Positions 1 to 7,550 of a DNA stretch of 11,331 nucleotides are shown one piece after another (position 1 is the stretch's first letter; the number at the start of each line of letters is the position of its first letter). The stretch covers positions 1-11,331 of the forward strand of contig JAATGK010000376.1 of assembly GCA_015654715.1 (NCBI GenBank), written 5' to 3'. The DNA is from Alphaproteobacteria bacterium. GTDB lineage: Bacteria; Pseudomonadota; Alphaproteobacteria; Micropepsales; Micropepsaceae. The notes under the pieces are model-generated. The model ran no database searches and had not been told where the DNA came from. It saw only the letters and a list, made by a program, of their open reading frames with translations. A program made the position numbers and the translations under genes.

Positions 1-277
1 CATTGTGAACGATGACGTCGAGACGGTCGGTCTCCTCAAGGATGTGCGCAACGCCGGCCTCCGCCGAGTTGTCGGATTGAACATCCAATTCGACGGTGCG
101 CAAATCCAGACCGCGCTCTTTGGACCATGCGGAGATTTCCGTAACCCGGGGTGCATTGCGACCTTTGGTTTCGCGCATCGAGGCATAGACGGTGTGCCCG
201 GCCTCCGCCAAAGCGCGGGCGGTCATAAGGCCAAAGCCTGAGGAGGCGCCGGTAACGAGAATAACGTCGTTCGCCAT
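1..277 (-). CDS. Short-chain dehydrogenase/reductase, N-terminal part (cut by window edge)
   Basis: NAD(P)-dependent oxidoreductase of the SDR superfamily; the substrate cannot be told. The ATG at 277 (minus) opens a frame that stays open to base 1, giving 92 codons. It begins MANDVILVTGASSGFG, so the glycine-rich cofactor loop TGxxxGxG is at residues 9-16. A Rossmann-type alternation follows, and the visible part ends in VIVHN, the start of the usual N-A-G motif of strand 4. The catalytic Ser/Tyr/Lys lie off the window. A strong ribosome site, AAGGAG, sits about 9 bases before the ATG. It is 48 bp downstream of the second SDR gene in the same direction, so the two are probably one operon, under the divergent LysR regulator. 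The fold assignment is firm; the function is unknown. Confidence 0.88.
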   Translation of the reverse strand, partial: MANDVILVTGASSGFGLMTARALAEAGHTVYASMRETKGRNAPRVTEISAWSKERGLDLRTVELDVQSDNSAEAGVAHILEETDRLDVIVHN

Positions 278-325
278 GGGAAATACTCCTTCGATGAATT
301 GGGATGGCCGTCGTGCCGGCGTGGA

Positions 326-1066
326 TCAGATGATGCCGCCATTGGCGCGCAGGGTCTGGCCATTGATCCAGCCACCATCCGGACCAACCAGCATAGCCAC
401 GGCATTGGCGATATCCTCGGGTTGGCCGAGCCGCTCCAGTGGCGCGAGCTTGGCGAGGCGGTCGATGACCTCTTGCGGCTTGCCATTGAGGAAGAGCTTG
501 GTCGCCGTTGGGCCGGGCGCGATGGCGTTGACGGTGATCGCGCGACCCCGCAATTCCTTCGCGAGAATGCTGGTCATCGCCTCAACAGCGGCTTTGGTGG
601 CGGCATAAACGCCATAAGTCGGCTGCAACAGGCCGACGACGCTGGAGGACAGATTCACGATCCGTCCGCCATCGCGCAGGCGCTTGGCCGCTTCGCGCAG
701 CGTGTTGAACGTGCCCTTCAGATTGATTGCGATCTGGCGGTCGAACAAGGCGTCGTCGCTTTCGGCAATTGTCGCCAAGTTCATGACGCCGGCGTTGTTG
801 ATCAACACGTCGACGCCGCCAAAGGCGGTCTCGGTAGATTCGAACATGTGGCGCACCGCTTGGACATCGGCGATATCGGCTTGTGCCACCACCGCCCGGC
901 CACCGGCTGCCTCGATCCGCGCCACCACCGCTTCGGCCGACGCGGCATGACCGGCGTAGTTCACCACAACAACGAACCCATCCCGGGCAAGACGGTCCGC
1001 AATGGCAGCGCCAATGCCGCCGGAAGCGCCGGTCACGACTGCAACTCTCTGTGTCTGATTGGTCAT
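326..1066 (-). CDS. SDR family oxidoreductase (FabG-like)
   Basis: Classical SDR of 246 residues, the usual length for the family. Visible landmarks are the cofactor loop TGASGGIG (residues 12-19), a D64 that fits the adenine-contacting Asp, NNAG (90-93), an active-site Asn candidate N115, Ser141 in NLSSS, and the YAATK motif with Tyr154 and Lys158. Ser and Tyr are 13 residues apart, as in active enzymes. The C-terminus has the normal PG motif (residues after 185) and ends GQTLRANGGII, close to the FabG-type ending. An N36 after strand 2, with no acidic residue there, suggests NADP(H) preference (inference). The start has GGAG about 9 bases upstream. It is the first gene of a minus-strand pair and is divergent from a LysR regulator. 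Such proteins are often called 3-oxoacyl-ACP reductase, but a detached SDR next to a LysR gene is more likely a small-molecule ketone/alcohol oxidoreductase. Confidence 0.93.
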   Translation of the reverse strand: MTNQTQRVAVVTGASGGIGAAIADRLARDGFVVVVNYAGHAASAEAVVARIEAAGGRAVVAQADIADVQAVRHMFESTETAFGGVDVLINNAGVMNLATIAESDDALFDRQIAINLKGTFNTLREAAKRLRDGGRIVNLSSSVVGLLQPTYGVYAATKAAVEAMTSILAKELRGRAITVNAIAPGPTATKLFLNGKPQEVIDRLAKLAPLERLGQPEDIANAVAMLVGPDGGWINGQTLRANGGII

Positions 1067-1082
1067 AGCCTGTCTCCGTTAG

Positions 1083-1097
1083 CGGGGCTGTTCCCCG
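1083..1097 (-). other. Perfect 5-bp inverted repeat in the SDR leader
   Basis: CGGGG-CTGTT-CCCCG forms a perfect short stem with a 5-base loop, in the expected 5' untranslated leader of the SDR pair, about 17 bases before the start codon. It could be an mRNA hairpin just upstream of the ribosome site. It is short and may be chance. Confidence 0.3.
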
Positions 1098-1135
1098 ACC
1101 AAGACAAGATGCTCCTTTCGCCGCCATAGATAATC

Positions 1136-1151
1136 CGGCATATTTCGGCAT
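1136..1151. promoter_or_regulatory. Direct repeat CGGCAT with 10-bp period: candidate LysR binding site
   Basis: CGGCAT occurs at 1136-1141 and again at 1146-1151, so the two copies lie on the same face of the helix. They sit in the 106-bp gap between the divergent SDR gene and LysR gene, 22 to 37 bases before the LysR start. LysR-type proteins usually bind in such divergent gaps and control both themselves and the neighbour. The classical T-N11-A palindrome is not obvious here, so this assignment is an inference from position and phasing. Confidence 0.35.
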
Positions 1152-1172
1152 CACTATACGAGAGTGCGAACA

Positions 1173-2072
1173 ATGGACCGCTTCGATGCCATGCGTGTCT
1201 TCGCCCGTATTGTCGAGCGGCGCAGCTTCACGCATGCCGCGAATGACCTCGGCTTGCCGCGATCTTCCGTTACGGATGCCGTAAAAGAGCTGGAAGCGCG
1301 ACTTGGTGTCCGCCTCCTGCAGCGAACAACCCGCCAAGTTAGTCCGACGCTGGACGGCGAAGCCTATTACCGGCGTTGCGTCGCTCTGATTGCTGATCTG
1401 GAGGACGCGGAGGGTGCCTTTACCGGCGCCAAACCGGCAGGGCTCGTCCGTGTCGACGTCCATGGCACCCAGGCGCGCCATTTCCTGCTTCCCGGTTTGC
1501 CGCGATTTCACGAGATGTATCCGGACATCCGGCTTCATTTCAGCGAGGCGCATCAGCCCGTGGACATGATCCGCGAAGGTCTCGACTGTATCGTGAGAGC
1601 AGGAGAACTGGTGGACAGCCCGCTGATCAAGCGGCGATTGGCGATGTTGGAGCGAGGCACCTTCGCCAGTCCCGGCTATCTCGCGCGATTCGGTACGCCG
1701 CTGACACCCGACGCTCTCGATGGTCACGAAATGGTGGGATTGTTGGCGCCCGATACGACCGAGATCATCCCTTTCACGTTTCAGGTCGGAAGGGAATTTC
1801 GCCATCTCGTCCTGCCTGCGATGATGACGGTCACCGGCCCTGAGACGAATGTAGCGGTCGCCTGTCTGGGGCTCGGCTTGATCCAGGTGCCGCGCTATCG
1901 CGTCGCTGCGGAACTTGCGACGGGAGCTCTTGTCGAGATTCTCTCCGGTTTTCCGCCGACGCCATTGGCGGTGCATGTTCTTTATTCGCACACGCGCCAG
2001 CTCTCGCCACGCCTTCGCGTGTTCGTTGATTGGGTGGCGGAGCAATACCGCACCAAGACCGTCTCGATATAG
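1173..2072 (+). CDS. LysR-family transcriptional regulator
   Basis: 299-residue DNA-binding regulator of the LysR family, normal length. The N-terminal winged helix-turn-helix covers about residues 4-62, with the typical run SFTHAANDLGLPRSSVT (18-34) and LGVRLLQRTTRQVSPT (44-59). The co-inducer-binding (periplasmic-protein-like) domain covers about 90-295. The ATG at 1173 is preferred to the in-frame GTG at 1164 because MDRFDAMRVF is the standard LysR opening; the ribosome site before it is weak. It belongs by look to the CrgA/DhcR-like group that often sits beside oxidoreductase genes. It is divergent from the two SDR genes and probably controls them in response to their substrate; the effector is unknown. 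The gene ends 73 bp before the convergent phosphatase gene. Confidence 0.93.
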   Translation: MDRFDAMRVFARIVERRSFTHAANDLGLPRSSVTDAVKELEARLGVRLLQRTTRQVSPTLDGEAYYRRCVALIADLEDAEGAFTGAKPAGLVRVDVHGTQARHFLLPGLPRFHEMYPDIRLHFSEAHQPVDMIREGLDCIVRAGELVDSPLIKRRLAMLERGTFASPGYLARFGTPLTPDALDGHEMVGLLAPDTTEIIPFTFQVGREFRHLVLPAMMTVTGPETNVAVACLGLGLIQVPRYRVAAELATGALVEILSGFPPTPLAVHVLYSHTRQLSPRLRVFVDWVAEQYRTKTVSI

Positions 2073-2116
2073 CGAGACCTGCACCGTCGCGACGGACGTG
2101 TGCTGAGCTTGTCGTT

Positions 2117-2147
2117 AAAAATTCGGCAAGACGGCGTAACCCGCCTT
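2117..2147 (-). terminator. Weak terminator-like hairpin between convergent genes
   Basis: AAGACGG (2128-2134) can pair with CCGCCTT (2141-2147) around a 6-base loop, with one A-C mismatch. Read on the minus strand the stem is followed a few bases later by a T run (complement of TAAAAATT, about 2116-2123). The stem touches the stop codon of the minus-strand phosphatase gene. It could serve that gene, and less well the LysR gene arriving from the other side. The pairing is short and imperfect. Confidence 0.35.
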
Positions 2148-2748
2148 ATTGAGGCCCGCGTGTTTGTGACGGGGCATCGGCAATAGACCGGCGCTCGCCA
2201 TGCCATTGGCCGCCGTCGTTCCGCAAAATGAGCATCTCGTCGTGACCGATTTTGGCGCCGGTCGCTTCCGACTGGGAAATACCGCCGAGGCAATGCAGCA
2301 GCACCCGCATCGGGCCCAGATGCGTGACCAGAAGCGTCGGCACCGGTGGCGGCGGAACGAGTTCGCTCAGGATGCGCGGTTCGATGCTCTTGTAGCTTTC
2401 GCCCAAGGGCGGCCGGTAATTGTACTTATCTTTCTCGCGCGCCGGACCGTATTCGGTGGCCATGATGGCGTCCGCCGTCCACCCGTCGATCACACCGTGA
2501 TTGACTTCGCGCAGACTCGGCGTGGGTTCGACGGAAAGGCCGATGATTTCGCCGATGATCGAGGCCGTCGTGAAGGCACGCGTGAGATCGCTGGCCCGAA
2601 CGCGTTCGATGCCGAGGCCCTTCAGGGCTTCGCCCATTTTCCTGGCGTGTTCCCGGCCCCGCTCCGTGAGCGGAGGATTGACGTGTCCCAGGAATCGTCC
2701 CTCGCGATTGCCTTCCGCTTCACCATGCCGGACGACGTAAACGATCAT
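2146..2748 (-). CDS. Histidine phosphatase family protein (phosphoglycerate-mutase superfamily)
   Basis: 200-residue cytoplasmic protein of the histidine phosphatase superfamily, which moves or removes phosphate through a phosphohistidine. The catalytic RHGE motif is at residues 7-10 with His8 as nucleophile. R57 in SDLTRA, E81 in SLREVNHG, and the second His143 in VTHLG complete the active site. PPLGESY (113-119) matches the P-G-x-S/E-S/D-x-Y region of the family. The open frame extends 36 codons upstream, but the ATG at 2748 is chosen because it starts MIVYVVRHGE as in relatives and has GAGGAA 5 bases before it. The length fits GpmB/CobC-like phosphatases rather than the 250-residue glycolytic dPGM. 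The substrate is unknown: sugar phosphates, alpha-ribazole phosphate and 3-phosphoglycerate are all possible. It follows the exported hydrolase gene in the same direction after 178 bp. Confidence 0.9.
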   Translation of the reverse strand: MIVYVVRHGEAEGNREGRFLGHVNPPLTERGREHARKMGEALKGLGIERVRASDLTRAFTTASIIGEIIGLSVEPTPSLREVNHGVIDGWTADAIMATEYGPAREKDKYNYRPPLGESYKSIEPRILSELVPPPPVPTLLVTHLGPMRVLLHCLGGISQSEATGAKIGHDEMLILRNDGGQWHGERRSIADAPSQTRGPQ

Positions 2749-2926
2749 CAAAGTTCCTCGCAATGCTTGCGCGTCAAGGCCGTAGGCGTTGTCGCTCAAC
2801 GGGACGGTTTCTCGTAGTATCTTCCCGCGCAGAAAGGAACTGCATCGTAGTGTCACCCTCGAAAATGATCAGGCCGCCGGCACGGCTGTCCCGATCGCCC
2901 GTGATGCGCGTGAATGCCCGTTCGCC
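2749..2926. other. Intergenic gap between phosphatase and exported hydrolase
   Basis: 178 bp with no convincing gene on either strand. It should hold the promoter of the minus-strand phosphatase, but no clear sigma-70 pair was found. A GTTTCTCG at 2807-2814 faintly recalls the T-rich, TCG-containing motifs upstream of the receptor and alpha-galactosidase; too short to weigh alone. Confidence 0.4.
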
Positions 2927-4486
2927 TCAGTTGGTGATGTTGCGCCGCAGGGTCAAAGAGCCATCGGCGTTGAGTGTCTGCCGGCACGCCCAGCGCAACG
3001 GATAGCGCATGCCTTTGACCTCAATCTCCGCCTTCAGGCGAAGTCCCGCCCAATCCTTCCGGCCCGGCCATAGCAGCATCACTTGTCGGATTCCCATCGG
3101 CTTGGGATAGCCAGGATCGACACATCCGCTCGCCTTTACGACGCCCGCTTCGTCCACCAGTGTCAGACGCAGCACGCCGGGGACACCCGCGACGCCGTCA
3201 TTGGCAAGTCCGACAACCACACCGCTCGCATCGTCGCGCTCGAAGGCCCAGATGAAGGCGGGGTACACGCGATAGCCGATCCGCCGGGCGATATGGTCGA
3301 TCACTTCGGGATACTTGTCGGAATAGCTGCGCACGTGCGCGGCAGCGATATTGTGCCAGTTCCAGATCGACCAGTAATTGGCGCCCACGGCCAAGACGTG
3401 GTCGATGATTTGCTCGTTGGCGGTGACCCCTTCATCGAGTCCGAGTTGCGCGGGCTCGCCGGTGGTCATGCCGACCTCACTGATCGCAGCAGTCCAGGCA
3501 GGGCGGTTGCTCAAGGCTTCGATCTGCGAGTTCTCGATGAAAATAGTATCGCTGCGGATCCAGTTGCCGGTCCGGACGGTGCGGTCCAGCATCGCGGCGT
3601 TGCCGACGTTGTTGAAGTCCGGCTGCGTATTCGTCACGATCGGTGTCTTCGTCCAAGTGCGGAGCTGGGTCTCCAGCATGGTCATCCAGGTTTGCTCGGC
3701 GATGAAGTTGCTTGGGAAGATGTTGCCCTCAAACGGCCAGCTATGACCCTCGCCCCAGAAACCGTACATCATCGTGTCCATGTACTCGACATCGGGGCTG
3801 CCGTTCAAAGTATCGGCCAACAGCGCATTGAGTTCGCCGAACGCCGCCTGGTAGGCTGGGTGGTCATAGCGGGGCATCGCGTGTTTCTTGCGGTGGCGGG
3901 TCTGAGAGCGATCGCCGGGCCACTGCCCTTTGAGGGGAATGTAAGGCACCTTCTCCATCAAGAAATCGGGCATGCCTGGCTCAGGAAAATCCGGATTTTC
4001 CAACATGATCCGGAAACCCACGCGCTTGCCGTAGTGCCGCGCGATATCGAAGGCGATGCGCCAAAAATCCGGCGGATCGAGCCGGCCGGGGCGTTTCTGG
4101 ATTTCGCGCCAGTTGAGACGCACATAGACCTTCTGGGTGAAGGGCAGGGCGATGAGGTCTTCAATCGCCCGTTCGAGCGATTGGCCCGGTAGCCGCGGCG
4201 GACCGATGTCGCCCGACACATAAACGGTCAAGCCCATGCCGAAATTGGGTACGACGTCGCGCGAGGGTGTCGTCGCCATGATGACGTCACCACCAGGAAC
4301 ATTCGCTTGAGCGCCGTAATTCGAAAACGGGCCTTGGTACAGCCGGTCGGTCACGGCTGGCCCGCCGCCCCAATCGTGATGCTCCCAATTATGTTCGAGA
4401 TCTTGTGCTTGAGCGGCCCCAGAAGGAAAGGCTGCTCCGGCTCCAACCATCATCGTGCCGGCTTTGAGAAAGTCTCGGCGCTTCAT
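2927..4486 (-). CDS. Tat-exported TIM-barrel protein, putative glycoside hydrolase
   Basis: 519-residue protein with a twin-arginine signal: RRDFLKAG at residues 3-10, a hydrophobic stretch, and AQA-QD at 25-29 as cleavage site, so it should act folded in the periplasm or be anchored there. The middle (about 85-400) reads as a TIM barrel: KVYVRLNWREIQ (119-130), then a helix and RVGFRIMLEN (155-164), both typical of clan GH-A-like enzymes of the GH42 or DUF4832-like type. Candidate acids are E246 in WGEGHSW and E337 in ISEVG; these are guesses from motif position. A C-terminal beta-sandwich (about 420-519) contains GLANDGVAG. The start has GGGGAG about 7 bases before the ATG. It lies downstream of the TonB receptor on the same strand, separated by hairpins, which suggests it processes the imported glycan. 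The family was not recognised with certainty; the enzyme class is an inference. Confidence 0.78.
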   Translation of the reverse strand: MKRRDFLKAGTMMVGAGAAFPSGAAQAQDLEHNWEHHDWGGGPAVTDRLYQGPFSNYGAQANVPGGDVIMATTPSRDVVPNFGMGLTVYVSGDIGPPRLPGQSLERAIEDLIALPFTQKVYVRLNWREIQKRPGRLDPPDFWRIAFDIARHYGKRVGFRIMLENPDFPEPGMPDFLMEKVPYIPLKGQWPGDRSQTRHRKKHAMPRYDHPAYQAAFGELNALLADTLNGSPDVEYMDTMMYGFWGEGHSWPFEGNIFPSNFIAEQTWMTMLETQLRTWTKTPIVTNTQPDFNNVGNAAMLDRTVRTGNWIRSDTIFIENSQIEALSNRPAWTAAISEVGMTTGEPAQLGLDEGVTANEQIIDHVLAVGANYWSIWNWHNIAAAHVRSYSDKYPEVIDHIARRIGYRVYPAFIWAFERDDASGVVVGLANDGVAGVPGVLRLTLVDEAGVVKASGCVDPGYPKPMGIRQVMLLWPGRKDWAGLRLKAEIEVKGMRYPLRWACRQTLNADGSLTLRRNITN

Positions 4487-4514
4487 TTTTGTCTCCCCGT
4501 TTCGACAAGAATTT

Positions 4515-4548
4515 GGTCCGGATGCCTGCGCTCGTATCGCTCCGGGCC
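4515..4548 (-). other. Second hairpin upstream of the exported hydrolase
   Basis: GGTCCGGA (4515-4522) pairs with TCCGGGCC (4541-4548), 8 bp with one G-T wobble and an 18-base loop. It lies in the leader of the hydrolase gene, only 10 bases beyond the terminator stem. Read on the minus strand it is followed by AAATTCTT, so it is not a strong terminator. It may protect a processed 5' end or serve as leader structure. Confidence 0.4.
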
Positions 4549-4549
4549 T

Positions 4550-4590
4550 AACAGAAAGGCCGGCAACGCCTTCGCATCGCCGGCCGATTT
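4550..4590 (-). terminator. Rho-independent terminator after the TonB receptor gene
   Basis: GGCCGGC (4558-4564) and GCCGGCC (4579-4585) form a perfect 7-bp GC stem. The inside can extend it with GATGC/GCGTT (minus strand, with wobble pairs) around a GAAG tetraloop, for about 12 bp in total. On the minus strand the stem is followed directly by TTTCTGTT. It begins 23 bp after the receptor stop codon. It should end most receptor transcripts, with some read-through possible into the hydrolase because the T tract is interrupted. Confidence 0.72.
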
Positions 4591-4612
4591 GAAAGATCCT
4601 CTTTGCCGAAGA

Positions 4613-7363
4613 CTACAGTTTGGCGCGCACGCCGAAGAAGAGCGAACGGCCATAGGCTTCGTAATAGGCCGGCACGTTGGGATATCCGCTGTAGCGCTGC
4701 GTGGCGGAATTGAGCAGATTCGAACCTTCGACGTAGACTTTGAAATGCGACGTCAGATCGTAGCTGAGACTCGCCGACAGCTCCTCATAAGAAAGTTCCT
4801 TCTCCGGCAAGCCGGGCACGATGCCGGAAATGCGCGTCGTGAACTTCGAATTGAAGCTGTAGGAGACTTGGCCTTCCCAGTCGTCCTTCTGATAGAAGGC
4901 CTTGAGATTGTACGAGAAGGGAACCGCACCATCGAGTGCACCGGTAAGCCCGCCGAGGTGGGCCTTGGAGTGGTTGAGGGTCAGGTTGGCCTGGAAGCCA
5001 AAGCCGTTATCGAACAGGTATTGTCCGGCAAGTTCGACGCCCATCACAGTGGCGGCGTCGCCGTTCTGTACGGTCACGACCGTGAAGTCCTGGCCGGCGA
5101 TCTCCTGATCGACATTCACAGTCGTCACGAAATTGGAGATGTCCTTGTAGAACACCGCCAGCGAGATTGAGCCCTGTTGCGACTTGTACCATTCGAGCGA
5201 GGCATCGAACTGGTTGGCTTTGGTCGGCTTCAGGTTTGGATTGCCGGAGTTGTAGATGATGAACGTGCCCGAACTGGCGCTCGATGCGTCGGAGGCGGGC
5301 GAGAGCTGATCGAAGGACGGCCGGGCGATCACCTGCGAGCCGGCGAGGCGAAGGTGCAGCTCGTCGGTGAAGTTGTAGGTGACGTTGATCGACGGCAGGA
5401 GCTTCGTGTAATCGCCGCCGCCAGTCACCGGCTCTGGATCGCTGATTTCGACATGATAGTCGGCGGTGTTGCCCGGAATCTTGGTGATGCTGAGGATTTC
5501 GGTCGACGAGCCGTTGGAGGCGACGTCAGTCGACACGATGCGTAGGCCGATGTTGGCGTCCCAGTTGGTGCTGGCGAAATTGGCCTGGATATAACCGGCA
5601 AAGGTCTTCTCCGACACCGCGAAGGACATCGGCAGGTCCTTCTGCACGACCTGCTGCGAATACCCGGCGGGATAGGGAAGGCCGGTAGTGGGATCAAGAA
5701 CGTTCGGGTTGTTGTCGGCCTTCGACAGCGAATTCAGATAGGTGCCGATGTCGAAGCGGGCGAACGTGCGCGGGAAATTTCCCGACATGTCCGACAGAAG
5801 ATTGGATACGCCCAGAGGCTGCACGACCTTGGCGCCGATATCGGCAAAGGTGAACGGATAACCGCAATAATTGCACGACGTTGTGTTGCCGTTGTCGTAG
5901 GTGTCGCTCGCTTTGGTCCGGCGATTGTAGTTGAAGCCGAGCTGCACGGAATCGAAAATGCCGTAGCCGATTTTGTACTTGGTGTCGATCTTGGTGCCCA
6001 GGATCTGGTCTCTCAGGTCCTCGCCTTGGATGCCGATGTAGTGGACGTGATAGTCGGCGTCCGTTGCGTCGGCCAGCGAACGGCCGCCGGGCAGGGTGAT
6101 CGCCAGATCGGGGAAGCCGTAATCGCGCGTGGCAAAGGTGGCGCTGGCGTCCGGAATGCCGGCCACGACGAAACGGTTCTTGCCGGCTTCGTTATGGGCC
6201 GCGCGCGACCAGTAGGCGTCAGCATCGACGGTCAGCTTGTCGGTGGCTTGCCACGTCGCATGGCCGCCGTATTGCTGGGTGTGCACGACGCGCGGCTCTT
6301 CGTCGTCGAGGACTTCGGCAACCAGATTGTTCATCGCGAAATTGGTGATGACGCCGTTCTTGTCGTATTTGACCGTGCTCATGTCCCATTTGTTGGGGGA
6401 TGTGCTGGGGTCTTCGCGCGGTGCCATGAAGTTCGACTGGGCGTAGTTCTCGGTCGAGGACTTGTAATAGCTGTAGAGGCCGTCGAGCGTGATCGTGAGA
6501 TTTTCGTTCGGCTGGTACTGGAAGCTGCTCGACGCGCCGATGCGGTCGAACTTCGCCAAGATCACGCCGACGCTGTAGTAGTCGGGGCGGATATAGCTTT
6601 TGTCGTTGTTGATGATGCCGTCGCCGTTGTAGTCGACATTGTCGTCGGCTTCGGTGACCTGGGCGGGCGTGTATTCGTGCAGGTTGTCGGTGCGGATGTT
6701 GCGATGGGAATAGGTCAGCGAAAACAGCAGGCCCATGTGGTCGTTGGCGAAGGTGTCGCTGGCCACGCCGGTGAACTTGTACCCCAGCTTGCCCGGCAGA
6801 TCGTCGTATTCGCCTTCCATCGAACCTGACATGTGCAGGCCCGGATTATCGAATGGCCGCGCGGTCCGCAGGTCGATCGCGCCGCCGATGCTGCCTTCGA
6901 GTTGCGAGGCCTCGATCGCCTTACGAATTTCGGCACCGGAAATCATTTCGGAGGGCAGGACATCAAAGGCAAAGGCGCGGCTGGTGGAGTCGCTCGGCAG
7001 GATGCGTCCGTTGAGCGTGGTGATGGAAAATTCTTCGCCCAGACCGCGGATGGTGACCGTCTGGCCTTCGGCGCCGGCACCGCGGCTCACGGTAACGCCC
7101 GGAATGTTGCCGAGTGCATCGGCGACGTTGCGGTCCGGAAATTTGCCCAGCTCTTCGGATGAGATCGCATCGACGATCGTGGTGGCGCGCGCTTTCATAT
7201 CCATCGAGCGAAGAACGGAGCCGCGCACGCCGACGACCTGCACAGTTTCTATCGTCTGTCCGTCGTCCTGGGCGTAGGCGCTCAGCCCGACCAGCGTCGT
7301 GGTCAAGGCGCTTGTGATCAAGAACTTTGAAAACTTGTTCAGTCGAACTTTCATTGCTGACAT
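4613..7363 (-). CDS. TonB-dependent outer-membrane receptor (Xanthomonas/Caulobacter type)
   Basis: 916-residue outer-membrane beta-barrel that takes up a ligand using TonB energy. A Sec signal peptide ends AYA-QDD (cleavage after residue 31). A TonB-box-like stretch TIETVQVVG follows (38-46), then the plug domain (about 60-170) with DALGNIPGVTVSR (82-94) and TIRGLG (104-109), then a long barrel to a C-terminal GRSLFFGVRAKL. The sequence and size match the TonB-Xanth-Caul family, whose members mostly import oligosaccharides. An acidic loop DYNGDGII (244-251) looks like a calcium-binding turn, and the only two cysteines form CNYC (497-500), both probably outside the cell. The start at 7363 has GGGGG 7 bases upstream; the second Met (residue 4) has none. 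Position beside exported glycosidases and a DeoR regulator supports sugar uptake; the exact sugar is unknown. Confidence 0.94.
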   Translation of the reverse strand: MSAMKVRLNKFSKFLITSALTTTLVGLSAYAQDDGQTIETVQVVGVRGSVLRSMDMKARATTIVDAISSEELGKFPDRNVADALGNIPGVTVSRGAGAEGQTVTIRGLGEEFSITTLNGRILPSDSTSRAFAFDVLPSEMISGAEIRKAIEASQLEGSIGGAIDLRTARPFDNPGLHMSGSMEGEYDDLPGKLGYKFTGVASDTFANDHMGLLFSLTYSHRNIRTDNLHEYTPAQVTEADDNVDYNGDGIINNDKSYIRPDYYSVGVILAKFDRIGASSSFQYQPNENLTITLDGLYSYYKSSTENYAQSNFMAPREDPSTSPNKWDMSTVKYDKNGVITNFAMNNLVAEVLDDEEPRVVHTQQYGGHATWQATDKLTVDADAYWSRAAHNEAGKNRFVVAGIPDASATFATRDYGFPDLAITLPGGRSLADATDADYHVHYIGIQGEDLRDQILGTKIDTKYKIGYGIFDSVQLGFNYNRRTKASDTYDNGNTTSCNYCGYPFTFADIGAKVVQPLGVSNLLSDMSGNFPRTFARFDIGTYLNSLSKADNNPNVLDPTTGLPYPAGYSQQVVQKDLPMSFAVSEKTFAGYIQANFASTNWDANIGLRIVSTDVASNGSSTEILSITKIPGNTADYHVEISDPEPVTGGGDYTKLLPSINVTYNFTDELHLRLAGSQVIARPSFDQLSPASDASSASSGTFIIYNSGNPNLKPTKANQFDASLEWYKSQQGSISLAVFYKDISNFVTTVNVDQEIAGQDFTVVTVQNGDAATVMGVELAGQYLFDNGFGFQANLTLNHSKAHLGGLTGALDGAVPFSYNLKAFYQKDDWEGQVSYSFNSKFTTRISGIVPGLPEKELSYEELSASLSYDLTSHFKVYVEGSNLLNSATQRYSGYPNVPAYYEAYGRSLFFGVRAKL

Positions 7364-7418
7364 GGTGTCACCCCCTTATGCGGGTCAAAAAAAGAAATCG
7401 CAGCCCGCCTATGTTTCG

Positions 7419-7427
7419 ATTTATATA
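7419..7427 (-). promoter_or_regulatory. Candidate -10 element of the receptor promoter
   Basis: Read on the minus strand this is TATATAAAT, containing TATAAA, about 56 bases before the receptor start codon. No good -35 box lies at the expected distance. This fits a regulated promoter but is only a sequence guess. It overlaps the ATGTTTCGATTTA motif, so a repressor bound there would cover it. Confidence 0.35.
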
Positions 7428-7450
7428 CACTCGGGGAAAAATATCTACTT

Positions 7451-7464
7451 TATCTTTCGTTTTC
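7451..7464 (+). promoter_or_regulatory. Candidate DeoR-family operator, copy 1
   Basis: TATCTTTCGTTTTC lies upstream of the receptor and of the DeoR-type regulator. It matches the motif at 9627-9640 in 13 of 14 bases and in the same orientation. The core CTTTCGTTT resembles sites known for AgaR, a DeoR-family repressor of amino-sugar genes. Binding by the neighbouring regulator is inferred. Confidence 0.5.
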
Positions 7465-7550
7465 CATCCAAAAGTATCGTGAGGAAATGTCTCAATTGGC
7501 GTTTTCTCGTTTGAGTGGTGCTCCACTGCAAAAAAAGCCATCAAACTGCA

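Noticed and set aside
299..1129. Plus-strand open frame of 276 codons opposite the SDR gene
   Set aside because: Antisense to a complete SDR with all catalytic motifs; no ribosome site and no recognisable domain.
582..2084. Long minus-strand open frame (500 codons) across the LysR gene and part of the SDR gene
   Set aside because: It runs antisense to a clear LysR gene and in another frame of the SDR gene, has an arginine-rich composition typical of shadow frames, and shows no family motif.
3083..4192. Plus-strand open frame of 369 codons opposite the exported hydrolase
   Set aside because: Antisense shadow of a gene with Tat signal and good ribosome site; composition and lack of domains argue against coding.
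6026..6829. Plus-strand valine-rich open frame opposite the TonB receptor
   Set aside because: Mirror of the receptor coding strand; the repeated valines reflect reverse-complemented Asp and Asn codons.
7380..7408. GCGGG/CCCGC pairing in the receptor leader as a possible riboswitch
   Set aside because: Only a 5-bp stem with a 19-base loop and no further conserved structure; too little to call a riboswitch.
7514..7540. AGTGG-TGCT-CCACT hairpin next to an A run as a terminator
   Set aside because: On the plus strand it is followed by A residues; on the minus strand the T run precedes the stem, so neither orientation has terminator order.
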